Source: Siphonodentalium dalli (Eukaryota; Mollusca; Scaphopoda; Gadilida; Siphonodentaliidae). Taken from it: a stretch of 64,000 nucleotides of DNA. The stretch's first letter is position 1; every line of letters begins with the position of its first letter. Position numbers and translations under genes: made by a program. Shown here piece after piece: positions 28,301-36,635 of the stretch. Location: positions 115,094,723-115,158,722 of the forward strand of contig CP136063.1 in assembly GCA_032622095.1 (NCBI GenBank), written 5' to 3'. The notes beneath the pieces were generated by a model that ran no database searches, had not been told where the DNA came from, and saw only the letters and a program-made list of their open reading frames with translations.

Positions 28301-30757
28301 TTTATTTTTTTGTTTCAAAACGCAAGCACGACTTAGCACGTGGACTGGTTCTCCGATTTTTATATTCCATGGCGCAGCCTTCATAATTGGCTACAGCAAT
28401 CAGCATTGCCGAAGCAATTTGCTGAAGCAAACTGGGCCACGGCATACTGTTGCCGTAGCGGATTGCCGAAGCCAAACAATCTGAATTAAGAGGGCTGATG
28501 GCGTATACTGCAGAGTTAATTTTCTAACAATGATGGCTAAACATGCCTTAATAAACACGGTGCCGCTGTGTATTCTAAGGTTTATTTATTTCGGAAACTC
28601 TATGTCTCATTAACACTTGAAATGAAGTAAACATGTTTGTTGAGATACTATACTTGTCAATATATAATGTTATCGCTGTACGTGTTTTTAAAATTCAGAT
28701 TCCTACATGCACACCAGGAATACGGCGACATGCATGCCGGACATAATGACCGCATTTTGTGCGCGAGAGGTTTCCCCAAATTATCAGGGCTATAGCGGTT
28801 TGTATTCTAATATGATGTCTAACATCTTATCTAAAGGAATGTTGGTACTAGTACTTAATCTTAAAAGCAAATTATAAATTACATATTTGTAAATACTACT
28901 GTAGTATAAAATGATGGTTTCTTCTTCTGCTTTACTGTTTAAATTCTTTTGGGTATATTTTTACTATTGGTACAAGTTCCTGTGAAGTACATGTGTGTAG
29001 TGTGTACTAGTACTACATGTAATGCGAAATATGCAAATAGTCATCAAATTTCCCACCCATACTTTTATTCCGCCCCCTACTCTTATTTGATTTTTGGATA
29101 TTTTCCACCCCCTACTTTTATTCCGCACCCTTCTTTTAATTGGATCCCGAGAGTAGTTACATTTATCTGAGCACCAGTTTTTTGGCTGACCATTACCATC
29201 GAGCCACACATCACAGAAGAAAATTTAAGTTTGTCGAATAACAAACTTTTGTCTAAATGTCTGCATGTGCAAATGCTTAGCGAATGAACAGTCGACATAG
29301 TGGCTTGTCTTTGTTGGTTTATTGTGTGGGTTCAATGTTACAATAACACTGTATTCTGATATCGGTCGTGAAACTGACAATATGCAGGTTTAGATCTCGG
29401 AACATTGATCAACTTAAAAGTTCATATACTTCAGGCATTGCTGTATCAATAATGAACAGAAGAACAAAGTTTGTCTATTTCTCCATGTTCTTCTTAGTGG
29501 TGATGTTTTTACATACATCCGCTGACCTTGATAAATCTGAATAAAATGCTTGTCCTGATCGGTCAGTAGTTCAAATGTCATGATCACTAACCAGGCTTTT
29601 TTCCTAAAATATTTTTTACATCTCTGGGTGTAGTTTGAAAGGTGGAGAACACGAAATTGTGTATCACTTCCGACGTTAATGAGGAATTTGCTCAACCGAA
29701 ATCCCCCACCAAATTGCATGTGCATTGCCATTGATGCGGCATGCAAGCTGGTTGAAAAAAATGCTATAGCCTATACCTGAATGACTGAATTTGGCACTTG
29801 ATGGTGACATGCCTACGGTTGGCGATACATGTATCGTAACAACTAAAATTACCAAAATCCATGCACACGTCAATACCAAGTACACATTTGGCCCATGCAC
29901 TTTCTTGGCAGTGTTTAGCTCTGGAGCATAAATTAGGAATAGGCCTATAGATACAGCCCTAGGCTATACTGGAAAGGAGTTTGTGTTATGGATGAAAGGG
30001 TCATGGTCGGTGTTTATATATAACGCCAGATCTATAACATGCATATGCATACATGTATGCATGGAATATGATGCAACTTATCATAACTACGAGTACTGCT
30101 AAAATATTATGATCAATTCGATGTTCCAATACTCTTAATTAGTTAATTGGGCATACCCGGAATGGCAGGATTGTTAACAGTATAACACTAGAGATGAACT
30201 TATCAGAAATGCATTGGGCCGTGAGCGTGCCCTGGTCCTGCATGTTACACATGTAAGTATATCATCTCCTTTGCCAGCAAAATATTGGTACGGCAAAAAC
30301 CGTCCAGCCATACCCAGAATTACGCCCTTGTGCTTAAGTTAAGGGAGTGGCTTTGACTCTGAGGCCGTCTTCGAGCGGGGACGACTTATCCAGATACCCC
30401 TCCCATTCCCAACGATGAAATGCAGTAAAAGGACAACCATTGCACATTGATTCAGATAAAACACTGTCATCTGCATGAGCATATTTTACCACTATGTTGT
30501 TAATATTTCTATCAAATCAATTTCGATCATCAATTGAATTGTAAACAATTGCCTCGAAAATAGGTGACATGATCTATCCCAAACGCGCATGGTTATAACA
30601 TAATTGTGAAAAATATGGCTGGATTAATATACACACTATCAACATCGTTCAATTTTGCCTTTTCGTCTTCTAGTTTCAATTTTAGAGCATCCGCCTCTTT
30701 CGCTAGGCTCTCGGTTGTTTCTTGAGGGTCTGCCCTCATTGCCTCCGTCGCCGCCAT
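4233..30757 (-). CDS. GNB5: Guanine nucleotide-binding protein subunit beta-5 (Gbeta5), 3' end missing
   Basis: Seven coding exons on the minus strand (30757-30637, 26621-26485, 16869-16828, 15113-15037, 14016-13890, 5350-5207, 4373-4233) join in phase into 263 codons. They follow Gbeta5 in order: an acidic/basic N-terminal coiled helix, the RRLLKGH repeat-1 start, [24 protein letters not shown], the [13 protein letters not shown] insert typical of beta-5, then ALWDVESG and [14 protein letters not shown]. Gbeta5 is the divergent beta subunit. In animals it pairs with R7-family RGS proteins through their GGL domain and speeds switching-off of Gi/o signalling, mainly in neurons. The N-terminal helix and seven-blade propeller are family knowledge. 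Visible length is about 90 residues short of the roughly 350-residue family length. The final blades must lie left of base 1, since the last donor at 4233 is intact. Introns of 0.8-9.6 kb are packed with transposons. Confidence 0.93.
5207..5350 (-). CDS. GNB5: GNB5 coding exon 6
   Basis: A 144-base, phase-0 exon starting [18 protein letters not shown] and ending [10 protein letters not shown]. The acceptor is CTCCTAG, the donor GTAAGT. It carries WD repeat signatures (GH...WD) of the middle propeller. Confidence 0.94.
5360..6060. other. GNB5 intron, nothing recognised
   Basis: AT-rich sequence between exon 6 and the hairpin element at 6069. No repeat partner or exon was found. Confidence 0.4.
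6069..6286. mobile_element. Foldback MITE in GNB5 intron
   Basis: The two arms are nearly perfect reverse complements over roughly 80-90 bases. The left arm starts TACAGTAATGCCCTAATTAA and the right arm ends TTAATTAGGGCATTACTGTA. A short loop with GGAAAGCTCTCTGGGAGAG lies between. No open reading frame is present, so it is non-autonomous. The superfamily cannot be decided. Confidence 0.85.
6300..7136. other. GNB5 intron, nothing recognised
   Basis: AT-rich sequence with homopolymer runs. A CATTTTCTTATATATGCATT stretch at about 6374 resembles the short hairpin motif at 14255 and 14360. Confidence 0.35.
7137..8360. mobile_element. TIR element of 1.2 kb, non-autonomous
   Basis: Inverted ends of about 35 bases pair AGGCCATAATAAATATATTC at 7137 with its reverse complement ending at 8360, and continue into GATGATCATCGG on both sides. 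Just inside each end is a G/C-rich GGGGCGGG patch. The interior has no coding sequence that I recognise. The target duplication is unclear, so the family is undecided. Confidence 0.75.
8361..9350. other. GNB5 intron, nothing recognised
   Basis: No exon or repeat partner seen. It has T-rich runs near 9240-9340. Confidence 0.35.
9355..9570. repeat. Two diverged tandem units with AATAAAGAGCG motif
   Basis: The motif AATAAAGAGCGTCCATG and variants occur at about 9368, 9404, 9488 and 9527, forming two diverged units of roughly 120 bases. The same AATAAAGAGCGTT motif returns at about 34573 and 34608. This looks like a subterminal repeat block of a transposon whose ends I could not define. Confidence 0.5.
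9801..10052. mobile_element. Double-hairpin foldback element
   Basis: Outer arms (AAGCCTTGAAATAGTG at 9801, reverse complement at about 10036-10051) enclose two successive palindromes. Each is built from the arm TGCAGAATGAGGTCCCCAGA and its inverse, giving four copies of one roughly 45-base arm within 200 bases. Diverged single relatives occur at 14085-14155, 14498-14600 and 19255-19305. No coding content. Confidence 0.85.
10310..10650 (+). repeat. Dispersed repeat shared with 34255-35420
   Basis: The stretch with CATTTTAGTATGGCTGACTT, the ACTACGTCACTCGTA core, ACGGGTTATTTATTA and TTCCGATTGCATTTTGTAGT recurs in reverse orientation in 34255-35420. There it is expanded by other insertions. No product is evident; it is probably a non-autonomous transposon. 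Confidence 0.65.
10660..13300. other. GNB5 intron with minor palindromes only
   Basis: At 11590-11630 the phrase CAGCCTATGGTTTGCTGATG is duplicated in tandem. At 11700-11760 there is a cluster of GGTACC/GGTACCGGTACC-type palindromes, also seen at 7752. A short plus-strand ORF at 12964-13146 has no recognised relative. Confidence 0.4.
13320..13620 (+). repeat. Degenerate tandem repeat, about 115-base unit
   Basis: Roughly two and a half units containing GTATAGCCAGGAAAC, GCTACTGACAGGG and TATACACA-type blocks, separated by GTTAGTTGAGGACGTTGTCT-like text. It lies just left of GNB5 exon 5. Confidence 0.6.
13890..14016 (-). CDS. GNB5: GNB5 coding exon 5
   Basis: The first base completes Gly, then [16 protein letters not shown], followed by [15 protein letters not shown] and [10 protein letters not shown]. 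The Lys-rich stretch is the blade 2-3 region characteristic of beta-5 among G-beta proteins. The acceptor is ATATTTCAG, the donor GTAAAT, phase 0. Confidence 0.94.
14085..14600. repeat. Cluster of small hairpin elements
   Basis: 14085-14155 and 14498-14600 are diverged hairpins of the GAGGTCCCCAGAGGGTGAAT family at 9801-10052. Between them are two tiny inverted elements (about 14252-14315 and 14355-14416) with ends CAGTGCATTCTCTTATATAT and its inverse. A single such end is also at about 56450. Confidence 0.65.
15037..15113 (-). CDS. GNB5: GNB5 coding exon 4
   Basis: The exon encodes [20 protein letters not shown] and then SIVAC plus two bases of the next glycine codon. The acceptor is TTTCAG, the donor GTATGT. 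It belongs to WD blade 2. Confidence 0.93.
15548..16180. mobile_element. TIR element in GNB5 intron
   Basis: Terminal inverted repeats GTAGCAATACACGATTTC (15548-15565) and its exact reverse complement (16163-16180) bound about 630 bases without recognisable coding. Flanks AAG and TTAAG do not define the target duplication with certainty. Confidence 0.75.
16828..16869 (-). CDS. GNB5: GNB5 coding exon 3 (micro-exon)
   Basis: A 42-base, phase-0 exon encoding [14 protein letters not shown], flanked by a TTGTACAG acceptor and a GTTAGT donor. It completes WD blade 1. It is too short to be found by ORF length and is identified by family match and splice sites. Confidence 0.93.
17028..17048. repeat. 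Poly-C tract
   Basis: A run of 21 C. Likely to be length-unreliable in assembly. Confidence 0.95.
17753..18690. repeat. Cluster of dispersed GTCACTCCTGTTACC 15-mers
   Basis: The motif or close variants occur on the plus strand at 16376, 17762, 17953, 18112, 18126, 18298, 18318 and 18335, and inverted at 18147 and 18673. Spacing is irregular. The pair at 18126-18160 makes a perfect 14-bp stem with a seven-T loop. In translation it gives VTPVT on one strand and VTGVT on the other, but frames are not maintained over distance. Function unknown. Confidence 0.8.
19370..19560 (-). repeat. Two degenerate inverted units of the 48-50 kb satellite
   Basis: Two copies about 115 bases apart contain AGAGTAAAATCCAACATGGC and AGAATAAAATCCAAGATGGT. 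Their reverse complement matches the satellite core at 48.1-50.1 kb (CATGGCCGCCAGCAGCCATC followed by TTGGATTTTACTCTTTG). Confidence 0.75.
19594..19705 (+). repeat. Repeat with inverted partner at 28380-28498
   Basis: It starts AGCCCTCTTAATTCAGATTG and runs through GGCTTCGGCAATC and CTACGGCAACACTATGCCGT. It is matched in inverse at 28380-28498. It is partly palindromic in itself (GGCTTCGGCAAT / ATTGCCGTAGCC). Confidence 0.75.
20254..20547. mobile_element. 294-bp MITE with AGTAGGGGAGACC ends
   Basis: The ends AGTAGGGGAGACCCAGGCAA and TTGCCCGGGTCTCCCCTACT are reverse complements. The subterminal phrase GGGCAAAGCAGATCGCC is duplicated. A second, larger copy disrupted by insertions lies at 31088-31966. 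Confidence 0.85.
21842..23148 (+). mobile_element. hAT element, non-autonomous, 1307 bp, with BED-finger relic
   Basis: Ends TAGTGCTGAAACGG and CCGTTTCAGCACTA are exact inverted repeats. They are flanked by the identical 8-bp duplication ATGTAAAC (21834-21841 and 23149-23156), which is diagnostic of hAT-type insertion. Next to the ends are ACCGGTT subterminal repeats. At 22312-22410 the plus strand encodes [10 protein letters not shown] and, one frame over, [13 protein letters not shown]. This is the W-x-H-F plus C-x2-C pattern of a BED zinc finger, so a broken first transposase exon. No catalytic domain is present. Confidence 0.92.
22312..22410 (+). pseudogene. Frameshifted BED zinc-finger fragment of hAT transposase
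   Basis: KSDVWAHF is followed after a one-base frame change by AECEIC. BED fingers bind the subterminal repeats of hAT elements. The His pair is not clear and the reading ends shortly after. Confidence 0.65.
23876..24251. mobile_element. TA-flanked TIR element with subterminal CCTGTACNTTTATT repeats
   Basis: Ends CTCTTGAGTGCCTAATAAA and the reverse complement are flanked by TA on both sides. Inside each end, blocks such as CCTGTACGTTTATT and CCTGTACTATTATT recur three to five times. It belongs with 27849-29153 and the right end at about 45400/47988. TA target sites suggest a Tc1/mariner-like or other TA-inserting group. Confidence 0.75.
24898..26258 (-). mobile_element. Satellite array bounded by inverted TGTCCCCCGAC ends
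   Basis: TGTCCCCCGAC at 24898 is matched by GTCGGGGGACA ending at 26258. In minus orientation the right end continues into a GTCC microsatellite (about 26192-26218), then seven tandem units of about 190 bases (anchor CAGAGTTTCAAATCTCTAC at 24986, 25167, 25359, 25553, 25744, 25932 and 26126). The short distal end follows. This layout (microsatellite, tandem core, short inverted ends) is that of HINE/pearl-type Helentron derivatives in bivalves, but of a different family from the GTTAG-ending one here. Confidence 0.7.
24986..26190. repeat. Seven-unit tandem repeat, period about 190 bp
   Basis: Units are highly similar. The main differences are in the AAAAATATGAAAAAA-type spacer. A minus-strand frame ([24 protein letters not shown]) stays open inside each unit but breaks at the spacers. 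I take it as a by-product of repeat similarity, not a gene. Confidence 0.93.
26485..26621 (-). CDS. GNB5: GNB5 coding exon 2
   Basis: The acceptor is CAATTTCAG and the donor CAG|GTTAGT. The exon carries two bases completing the previous codon plus 45 codons. It contains [31 protein letters not shown], the first WD blade, and joins exon 1 without length change relative to Gbeta5. Confidence 0.93.
27365..27387. repeat. Poly-G tract
   Basis: A run of 23 G. ORFs through it are artefacts. Confidence 0.95.
27849..29153. mobile_element. Larger TA-flanked TIR element with CCCCTACTTTTATT repeats
   Basis: Ends CTCTCGGGATTC and GGATCCCGAGAG are flanked by TA on both sides. Subterminal blocks CCCCTACGTTTATT (left) and CCCCTACTTTTATTCCGC (right) copy the arrangement of the 23876-24251 element with a different core word. 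It contains the inverted repeat copy at 28380-28498. No transposase was recognised. Confidence 0.7.
28380..28498 (-). repeat. Inverted copy of repeat 19594-19705
   Basis: It ends CAATCTGAATTAAGAGGGCT and is otherwise the reverse complement of the earlier copy, with a small internal duplication (GAAGCAATTTGCTGAAGCAA). Confidence 0.75.
29160..30630. other. GNB5 first coding intron, nothing recognised
   Basis: No exon or repeat partner was found. At 30340-30400 the phrase GAGGCCGTCTTCGAGCGGGG resembles ACCGTCTTCACGCGGGGTCG at 57342, hinting at a low-copy repeat. Confidence 0.35.
30637..30757 (-). CDS. GNB5: GNB5 coding exon 1 (start codon, N-terminal helix)
   Basis: This exon encodes 40 codons plus one base. 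The start is the ATG at 30757-30755. It has a purine at -3 and G at +4, and an in-frame TAG lies directly upstream at 30763-30761, so no earlier start is possible in a continuing exon. The peptide opens [11 protein letters not shown] and goes on to the heptad-like [15 protein letters not shown], matching the Gbeta5 coiled-coil helix that packs against the GGL partner. The donor is GTGTGT after phase 1, which agrees with the phase of exon 2. Confidence 0.88.
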
Positions 30758-30763
30758 TATCTA

Positions 30764-31086
30764 CGCCTATGAAAATGACCCAATTTAACTTCCCGGTTCA
30801 CGAAGATCGATTCAGTCGTCATGACAATGGTCCAGTTTCAGTAAAAGCATAGAAATCTGATATATGTAAATATTTTTATATCCGATTTCGATGAGTAAAA
30901 GGGTATAATTCTCAGCAGGGGCGGTTGAGAAGGTATAAGTCCCGCCTCTGTTTCAGCTTGGAAAGTATACTTATACGGGCCGCTTATAATTTACTCATTC
31001 TTTATAATTAATAAATTAGGCCTACAGCCTACTAGTACTATATAGCTGAATTAAGGGGCCACTCTCACCAAAAAAAAGTGCTGAAG
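30764..31086. promoter_or_regulatory. Presumed 5' region of GNB5, no motif established
   Basis: The sequence upstream of the start codon on the minus strand would hold the 5' UTR and possibly the promoter, or another intron if the UTR is split. I see no convincing TATA box or initiator. Confidence 0.3.
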
Positions 31087-31087
31087 G

Positions 31088-31966
31088 GTAGGGGAGACCA
31101 GGGGCGTCGGAAGCATCCAAGGGCAGGGGGCAGAGCCTACAACAAGGGCACTTTTCCGCAAAAAAGGGCATTTTCTCCGCAAACTCGGGAAAATAACCAT
31201 AAATTCATTGTGGCAAAAATCCCTATTTTAATGGTAGGCCTATTTGTCGGTTTTTATGGCCGTTTTGTGATAAAATGGACAAAAAATTAATATCCCTTGT
31301 GAAATTGGTGGTATTTGGACCAAAAAAGTCACATTTTGCTATAAAAACACGAGATTAAACACACAAAAAGCATTTTCTGTCTCCAGAAAAAGGGCAAGTC
31401 CTGCCCCCACTCGATCGCCCCCCTTGGTCAAGGGCAGGGGGGTCAGCTGCCCCCTCTGCCCCCCCCTCTTCCGGCGCCCCTGGGGGAGACCCGGGCAAAG
31501 CGGATCGCCCGGGCAAAGCCGATCACCTTTATTATTTCAATACTTAGTTATCAAATTATAGTAATTATAGTAATTATATTACAAACATATATCTCCAAAT
31601 GTTGTCATCAAAAGACCGGTCCCAAATCGAAGGCAATTAACATGCCTTCCAATTAACACCCACACTACCTAATTACCCGAATTGAATAGGGGCCGAACAA
31701 GCCCGGCCGAACGAGCCCGGCCGAAATTAAGAGCCCTGGACCGAATCGACCCGCTCCCATTATTCTATTCGTATTTTAGAATAAAGTCATTTCGTGTTGG
31801 GTTAGTTTTTTATACATTTCCACAGTAAAATTGTGTTGCCCAGTAGAAAATTTTCGTCGAAATTTTTACGGTTTTACAAAATTTATAAATATTGTGCGTT
31901 TTCGCATATCTTTTGCACAGGTCGATGATCACATAGACACATACCCATCTACCCGAATAAATGTTT
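31088..31966. mobile_element. Second, disrupted copy of the AGTAGGGGAGACC MITE
   Basis: GTAGGGGAGACC at 31088, GGGCAAAGCGGATCGCC at about 31494 and TTTTAGAATAAAGTCATTTC to about 31966 follow the 20254-20547 element. The right terminal GGTCTCCCC is missing. It is split by a nested element at 31100-31481 and by an unrelated segment at about 31600-31757 (with GGCCGAACAAGCCCGGCCGA). Confidence 0.7.
31100..31481. mobile_element. Nested TIR element with 9-10 bp target duplication
   Basis: Ends AGGGGCGTCGGAAG and CTTCCGGCGCCCCT are inverted repeats. GGGGAGACC at 31091-31099 is repeated at 31483-31491, a 9-bp duplication of host-MITE sequence. That length fits Mutator-like insertion. The interior is non-coding. 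Confidence 0.7.
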
Positions 31967-32624
31967 GCATGGGACCACGGAATTTTATAATTTGGCCCAC
32001 AGTAGGCCTATACACATGCGTGGTGGTGTTAATAATGAAACTTGAGCACAGAACACAAATCCGTATCTCAACAAAAACAACATGTTCGCAGTTTCTTACA
32101 CAGAATAAGTTGGGATTATTCTTTCAAATGGTATATAATATAGCATATAATTATATTATATAAAAGTATAGATCTGGGGGATTCGAAAATTAAGTGGGCC
32201 TCAACCGAAAAAAAAATACATTTAGTGAGGTGAAGTTTAGCCCTGGGGGTGCAGAGGTCGACCAAATCTCATGGACAAATCACCTTTGTCGAACTTAGGA
32301 CTAATATATGTTATATTAGTCCCAGTTCGAACAGTTGAACTCGAAAAAGAATGGTAAAAAAACCAAGATTGATTCTTGAGACAGGGTAGGTAATCCAACC
32401 TAATCTATTCCATCTTGAACATGCGCATTGACCCAAAAGTGTCGGCCATATTTTGTGGTTCTCACTTGACTTCGAAGGAGTGAATCCAGGAATTATTCTT
32501 TATAAAATACGATATTCGCCATGTATATATTGAGTACTACACAGTTGGTTCTATTTGGAACGGTTGTCGCTATTACTAGTGCCGGTAGGAACTCTTGTTT
32601 TATTTTCTCTTTCTACATTTGAAG

Positions 32625-32770
32625 CCATTTAAGGGGGAGGTCAAGTGAACAATTTTGAATGGGGATTTCCATGCAAATCTGCGGAGCAAAAGTTAGTTGC
32701 ACATACTTCTGAGTGTGACTTGATGTGGTTTTGGAAACAACAGGTATTTATCTGGCGGGTCCGCTTGGTA
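32625..32770 (+). repeat. Dispersed repeat, inverted copy at 53072-53235
   Basis: It contains GAGGTCAAGTGA, ATTTCCATGCAAATCTGCGG and AACAACAGGTATTTATCTGG. The 53-kb copy matches with some indels. Identity unknown; it could be a SINE-like or MITE unit. Confidence 0.65.
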
Positions 32771-34250
32771 AATTATAAAATTTTGCAATAAATATATTTT
32801 TGAGAATTTTTTTCTTCTGGAATTACATCACTTGACGGTCGAAGTTGACCTACATTTGTATGATTTGAAAAATCAAGACAATATTCGGTCCTACTAAACC
32901 TAGCCTGGGGTCTCCATTATTGTCATATTACGCCTGGAGTTGTTTGTCAGTTCTTTCCCGTCGAGATATATATTGGTTCATTAAACATAAATATCAGGCA
33001 TTCTGTTGAAATCCAAGCGGTAGTTACCTTGAATTACCTAACGTTTTGCATTAATAGGTGACGAACATCAAGTTCCACTGCATTTAGTGTGTTTATTTAA
33101 CAAAAATCCATTTTTTACCGTGTAATTTTAAAAGTAACACGGCCCAATATTTCTGCGGAAGTTGTATCGGTTGACGCACAACACATAATCCGGAATCGGA
33201 GGCGGAACAAAGGCAATGCCAAGTAGCGGATAAAAGATAGAGACGATATGTGACTTAAATGTTTTGTCTCAAGCATAAAAACGGGGTAACTTGGTGTTCA
33301 AGTTTAAAGTGAATTCGAACACTCAGCTCAGTTATTCAGGGACCCAGTTTCATGAAGACTACTTAATATGACATAGTTGGGACTTAAGATGGTCAAAAGT
33401 TCAAACTTCAGTCGTAAATGCGTTTTACGAACAAGGTCTTAACTAATAAGATGGTCTTAAAATTAAGACTGGTGTGATGTGTTTTAAGATAATCCTAAAG
33501 TTAAGTCCGACGTTATGATCCGAATTTTGTACGAAATGTGGGTGGGATCTAGTTCATGTATATATTATTATAAACACATTTAACTGAATAAAGTCTTGCG
33601 ACCACGGATGGGTGTTTCAGAACTGGTAGTAATTAATAACCAACGGTAAGCTATTAAGCAGTGACGTGGCCAGTGGCTGTAAGATTTACATGGGGTCCAC
33701 TATACTAATGTGGCGGGGTTAAAACCCATACTCAGGTTAATATGTACCTTTAATATCTTTCCCGCCACTCTGTGTAGTCCTTCTAATTATGCTCTATACT
33801 TGGTAAGTGAATCCCATTTAAAAAGTAAACAAGCCCAGTTCTAAATAAGTTTTAATAATCTAATTATAATCCCCGGGATTTAGAATGATACTTTCTTCCC
33901 GTAAATATCTTTGGGGAGGAAGCACGCTAAAATATGTGCCCATAAAATATATGTTTAAATAATAAAACCTCAAATCATTCCGAAATGGTAAGTACAATTT
34001 ATATTAATATTTAATCTAATATTAATAATAAAGTTGTGGTATGTCAATAAGTGGTAAAAGTAAATAAGTACTATAGATCTAAAGTGGTTTGAACACTTAT
34101 TTAAAGGTAAAATAATAAGGTACCGTATTCAAAGACAACATAAGTCCAGTCAGTCATAATTGTTATATGTGTCATATGTTCACTTAGTGTTGTATATTAT
34201 AAAATAATGCAGTTCTAACTCGTAATGTTAAAGAAACAAGTATATATTAA
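32771..34250. other. Intergenic, little recognised
   Basis: At 33340-33510 there is a block beginning GACCCAGTTTCATGAAGACT with several TTAAG/CTTAA repeats in both orientations, probably a short repeat element. Otherwise AT-rich and empty. Confidence 0.35.
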
Positions 34251-34254
34251 ACGA

Positions 34255-35420
34255 TGTATCCGGTCTAGAAACTACAAAACGCAATCGGAAAGCCTTCCCT
34301 GTTGTGATTAAAATGATCCAAGTCCCATTCCGATCGCTTAAAGACACTGTTGGCCTTGGCGGTGGGTACTAGTATCCTGTGAAAATATCTCCACCCGTCA
34401 ATAACCGCCACAAACAGAAAGAACATCAAAATGTAGATAGACTTTGTCCGTATACAAATAAGAAAAATCGCATAAACAGTATGTTATGGTCATGTGTTTG
34501 ACCATTGTTATGTAAACAAAAGCATAAAAAGTAACTTTTCTGGTGTTTGTTTATATTATGATGGTAAACATAAAGAGCGTTCTTTGTTGGTGAATACCTG
34601 ATATGGAACTAATAAAGAGCGTTTATGCCATTTGTGTGTGATTAGCCAGTAGCATTGTGCTGTCTTCTGTAACACAATCAGGCTCTTGCTTAGGTGAAAT
34701 ATAGTAGGTCTTTATGATAACATGCTGTTTACGCGATGGTCATGGTATACCGCTATTCTCAAAGTAATTGACCAGAAAAACGGGGTGATACCCCGGTCAT
34801 GACCACGGTGATACCGGTAATAAACGGTAGCTCTATCGAGGCGGTCATGGCAGTGGAATTACGGTATTGGGCGATGATACCGCGGTCTTTTAGCGGGCAC
34901 CGCATTAATTTTTTTGAATACCGCAGTGATTTTCATGGAACACTTTGAGGGGAGGTATTTACTCCCACATACGTTAACAAGCGGTATCTGTATCAGTACC
35001 GCGGTATTGGAGGATACCGCGGTATAGTACCGCAGTATTAACGGGGTGACACCACGTTGCTGGTGGTCAATTACTTTAAGTATAGCGGTATATGAACAGA
35101 ACTGTGTGCGTTTTAATGTTTTTCTGTTTACGGTGTTTGGAACAAATATGAATATTTTCGACAATTAAGTCCGCACGTGCCTTTAATAAATAACCCGTAA
35201 AATAAATAAATAATACCGCCACCGGTATTCGGAGATTTCCGTGACGAGTGACGTAGTTGTGGGAGAACAAATTAAAAACACAGATTCGAAGCCGGAGTGT
35301 AAATATATATATATAATTATGCTGACTACGATGACGTAATCGTAAGTCATCCGATACTAAAATGCGCAGTCGTATGTGCGCGTTTGGTGTATAGATTAAG
35401 TCGCTATTCAATGGATCAGA
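34255..35420 (-). repeat. Expanded inverted copy of repeat 10310-10650
   Basis: Both borders match the 10-kb copy in reverse: 34258-34340 (ACTACAAAACGCAATCGGAA) and 35180-35400 (GGGTTATTTATTA complement, GTGACGTAGTTGTGGGAG). About 800 bases of other sequence lie between, including the palindromic element at 34746-35092. Confidence 0.65.
34746..35092. mobile_element. Palindromic element rich in TACCGCGGTAT
   Basis: TATACCGCTATTCTCAAAGT at the left pairs with ACTTTAAGTATAGCGGTATA at the right. Variants of ACCGCGGTAT and GGTATACCGC occur repeatedly inside. No coding. Confidence 0.75.
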
Positions 35421-35429
35421 ACGGTAGTT

Positions 35430-36590
35430 TTGTTGACAATTTTCGCAAGCAACTTGTCAAAATTGGAGCAAATTAGAACTCTTGTGTCTGACTTGCCAAG
35501 TTGCCATGCGTGTGATGTGCATTTTGACATCTGTGTTGATAAAATAATCGGAGAACCGAATCACACAGTTTCGAAATATAGTTCTTCCGTTTTAGTGGGA
35601 CTTTTCAAACTTAAGGTTCATTTATTTAGTGTATTACATTTATATCTCCAATGTTTAATTAATCTATTTATTATTTTATTTATTGACACACATAATTACG
35701 ATTACAATGGAGAATTCATCGTAATTTGCGTTGTTGTCCAAAATCTACGGAATATTTTCAACGGAAAATGCCGAACACAGTTTGCGAGGTCAACCGAGTT
35801 CGCATACTTTAAAAAAATTGTAAACATTGAGGTAAATGTCTCTTTTCGCATTAAATTACCGTTTTAAATTCACAACTGATGTGGGTTTCAGATAAAATAG
35901 CATGTCTTCTGCGGAAAATATCCGTTTATTGTCGCAATTGTGATATTTTATTTCATATAATTGTGGTTTTATTTGAGCGGGTCACTAACGCTTAAGTCGT
36001 GTCATAAGAATGCATGGGCCTGGAACTCGGACTAAAGACCGGCACCTCCATCCCAATATCTTAGCCGGTTTTAGTACGAGAAGACTTGGACTAATAGTGT
36101 TGCTGTGTATTATGTCATTTAGTTTAATTAGTACAGAATGGTCATAAATACATGTATTAGCTGTTACGTAAAGCATAGGGCAGACATTAAGAATATGTTA
36201 TTGTCTCGTTTTAGGGCTTCATTTCTTCATTTTCTCCATACATACACCCCATTCCTATACATTTTGGTAAAGATTGAACGATCTAGAACTGCACCCAGTT
36301 GCATGTGTTGTTGATTCATCCCTATGGGAAATCCATAGAAACTCATGTGCCCCATGACTATGGATCTCGTGCGCTAGCCGGATTGTATCTACCAAATAGT
36401 CATAGGGGTAACACTAACTGCCAGTGTAAACTGTCAAGACCTGCCTATATATGCATTTCTAATTGCTGTAACAATAAGAATATATTTCCATAGAGTTGGA
36501 CATCATTTCCCTTAAAAATCACAGTCGTACTGTAGACATTATTCATGCTGAGACAATTGGTCTGAACATTTTCACATCGAGGATAAAAGT
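35430..36590. other. Intergenic, no supported gene
   Basis: A 145-codon plus-strand ORF (35430-35867) is AT-rich, with hydrophobic residues from AT-rich codons and no recognised motif. I do not call it a gene. Confidence 0.35.
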
Positions 36591-36610
36591 GAATAAATAT
36601 ATATGTGTGT

Positions 36611-36635
36611 GGGGGGGGGGGGGGGGGGGGGGGGG
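36611..36635. repeat. Poly-G tract
   Basis: A run of 25 G preceded by TG repeats. Confidence 0.95.

Noticed and set aside
35430-35867. 145-codon plus-strand ORF
   Set aside because: AT-driven composition, no motif, no splice or family support.
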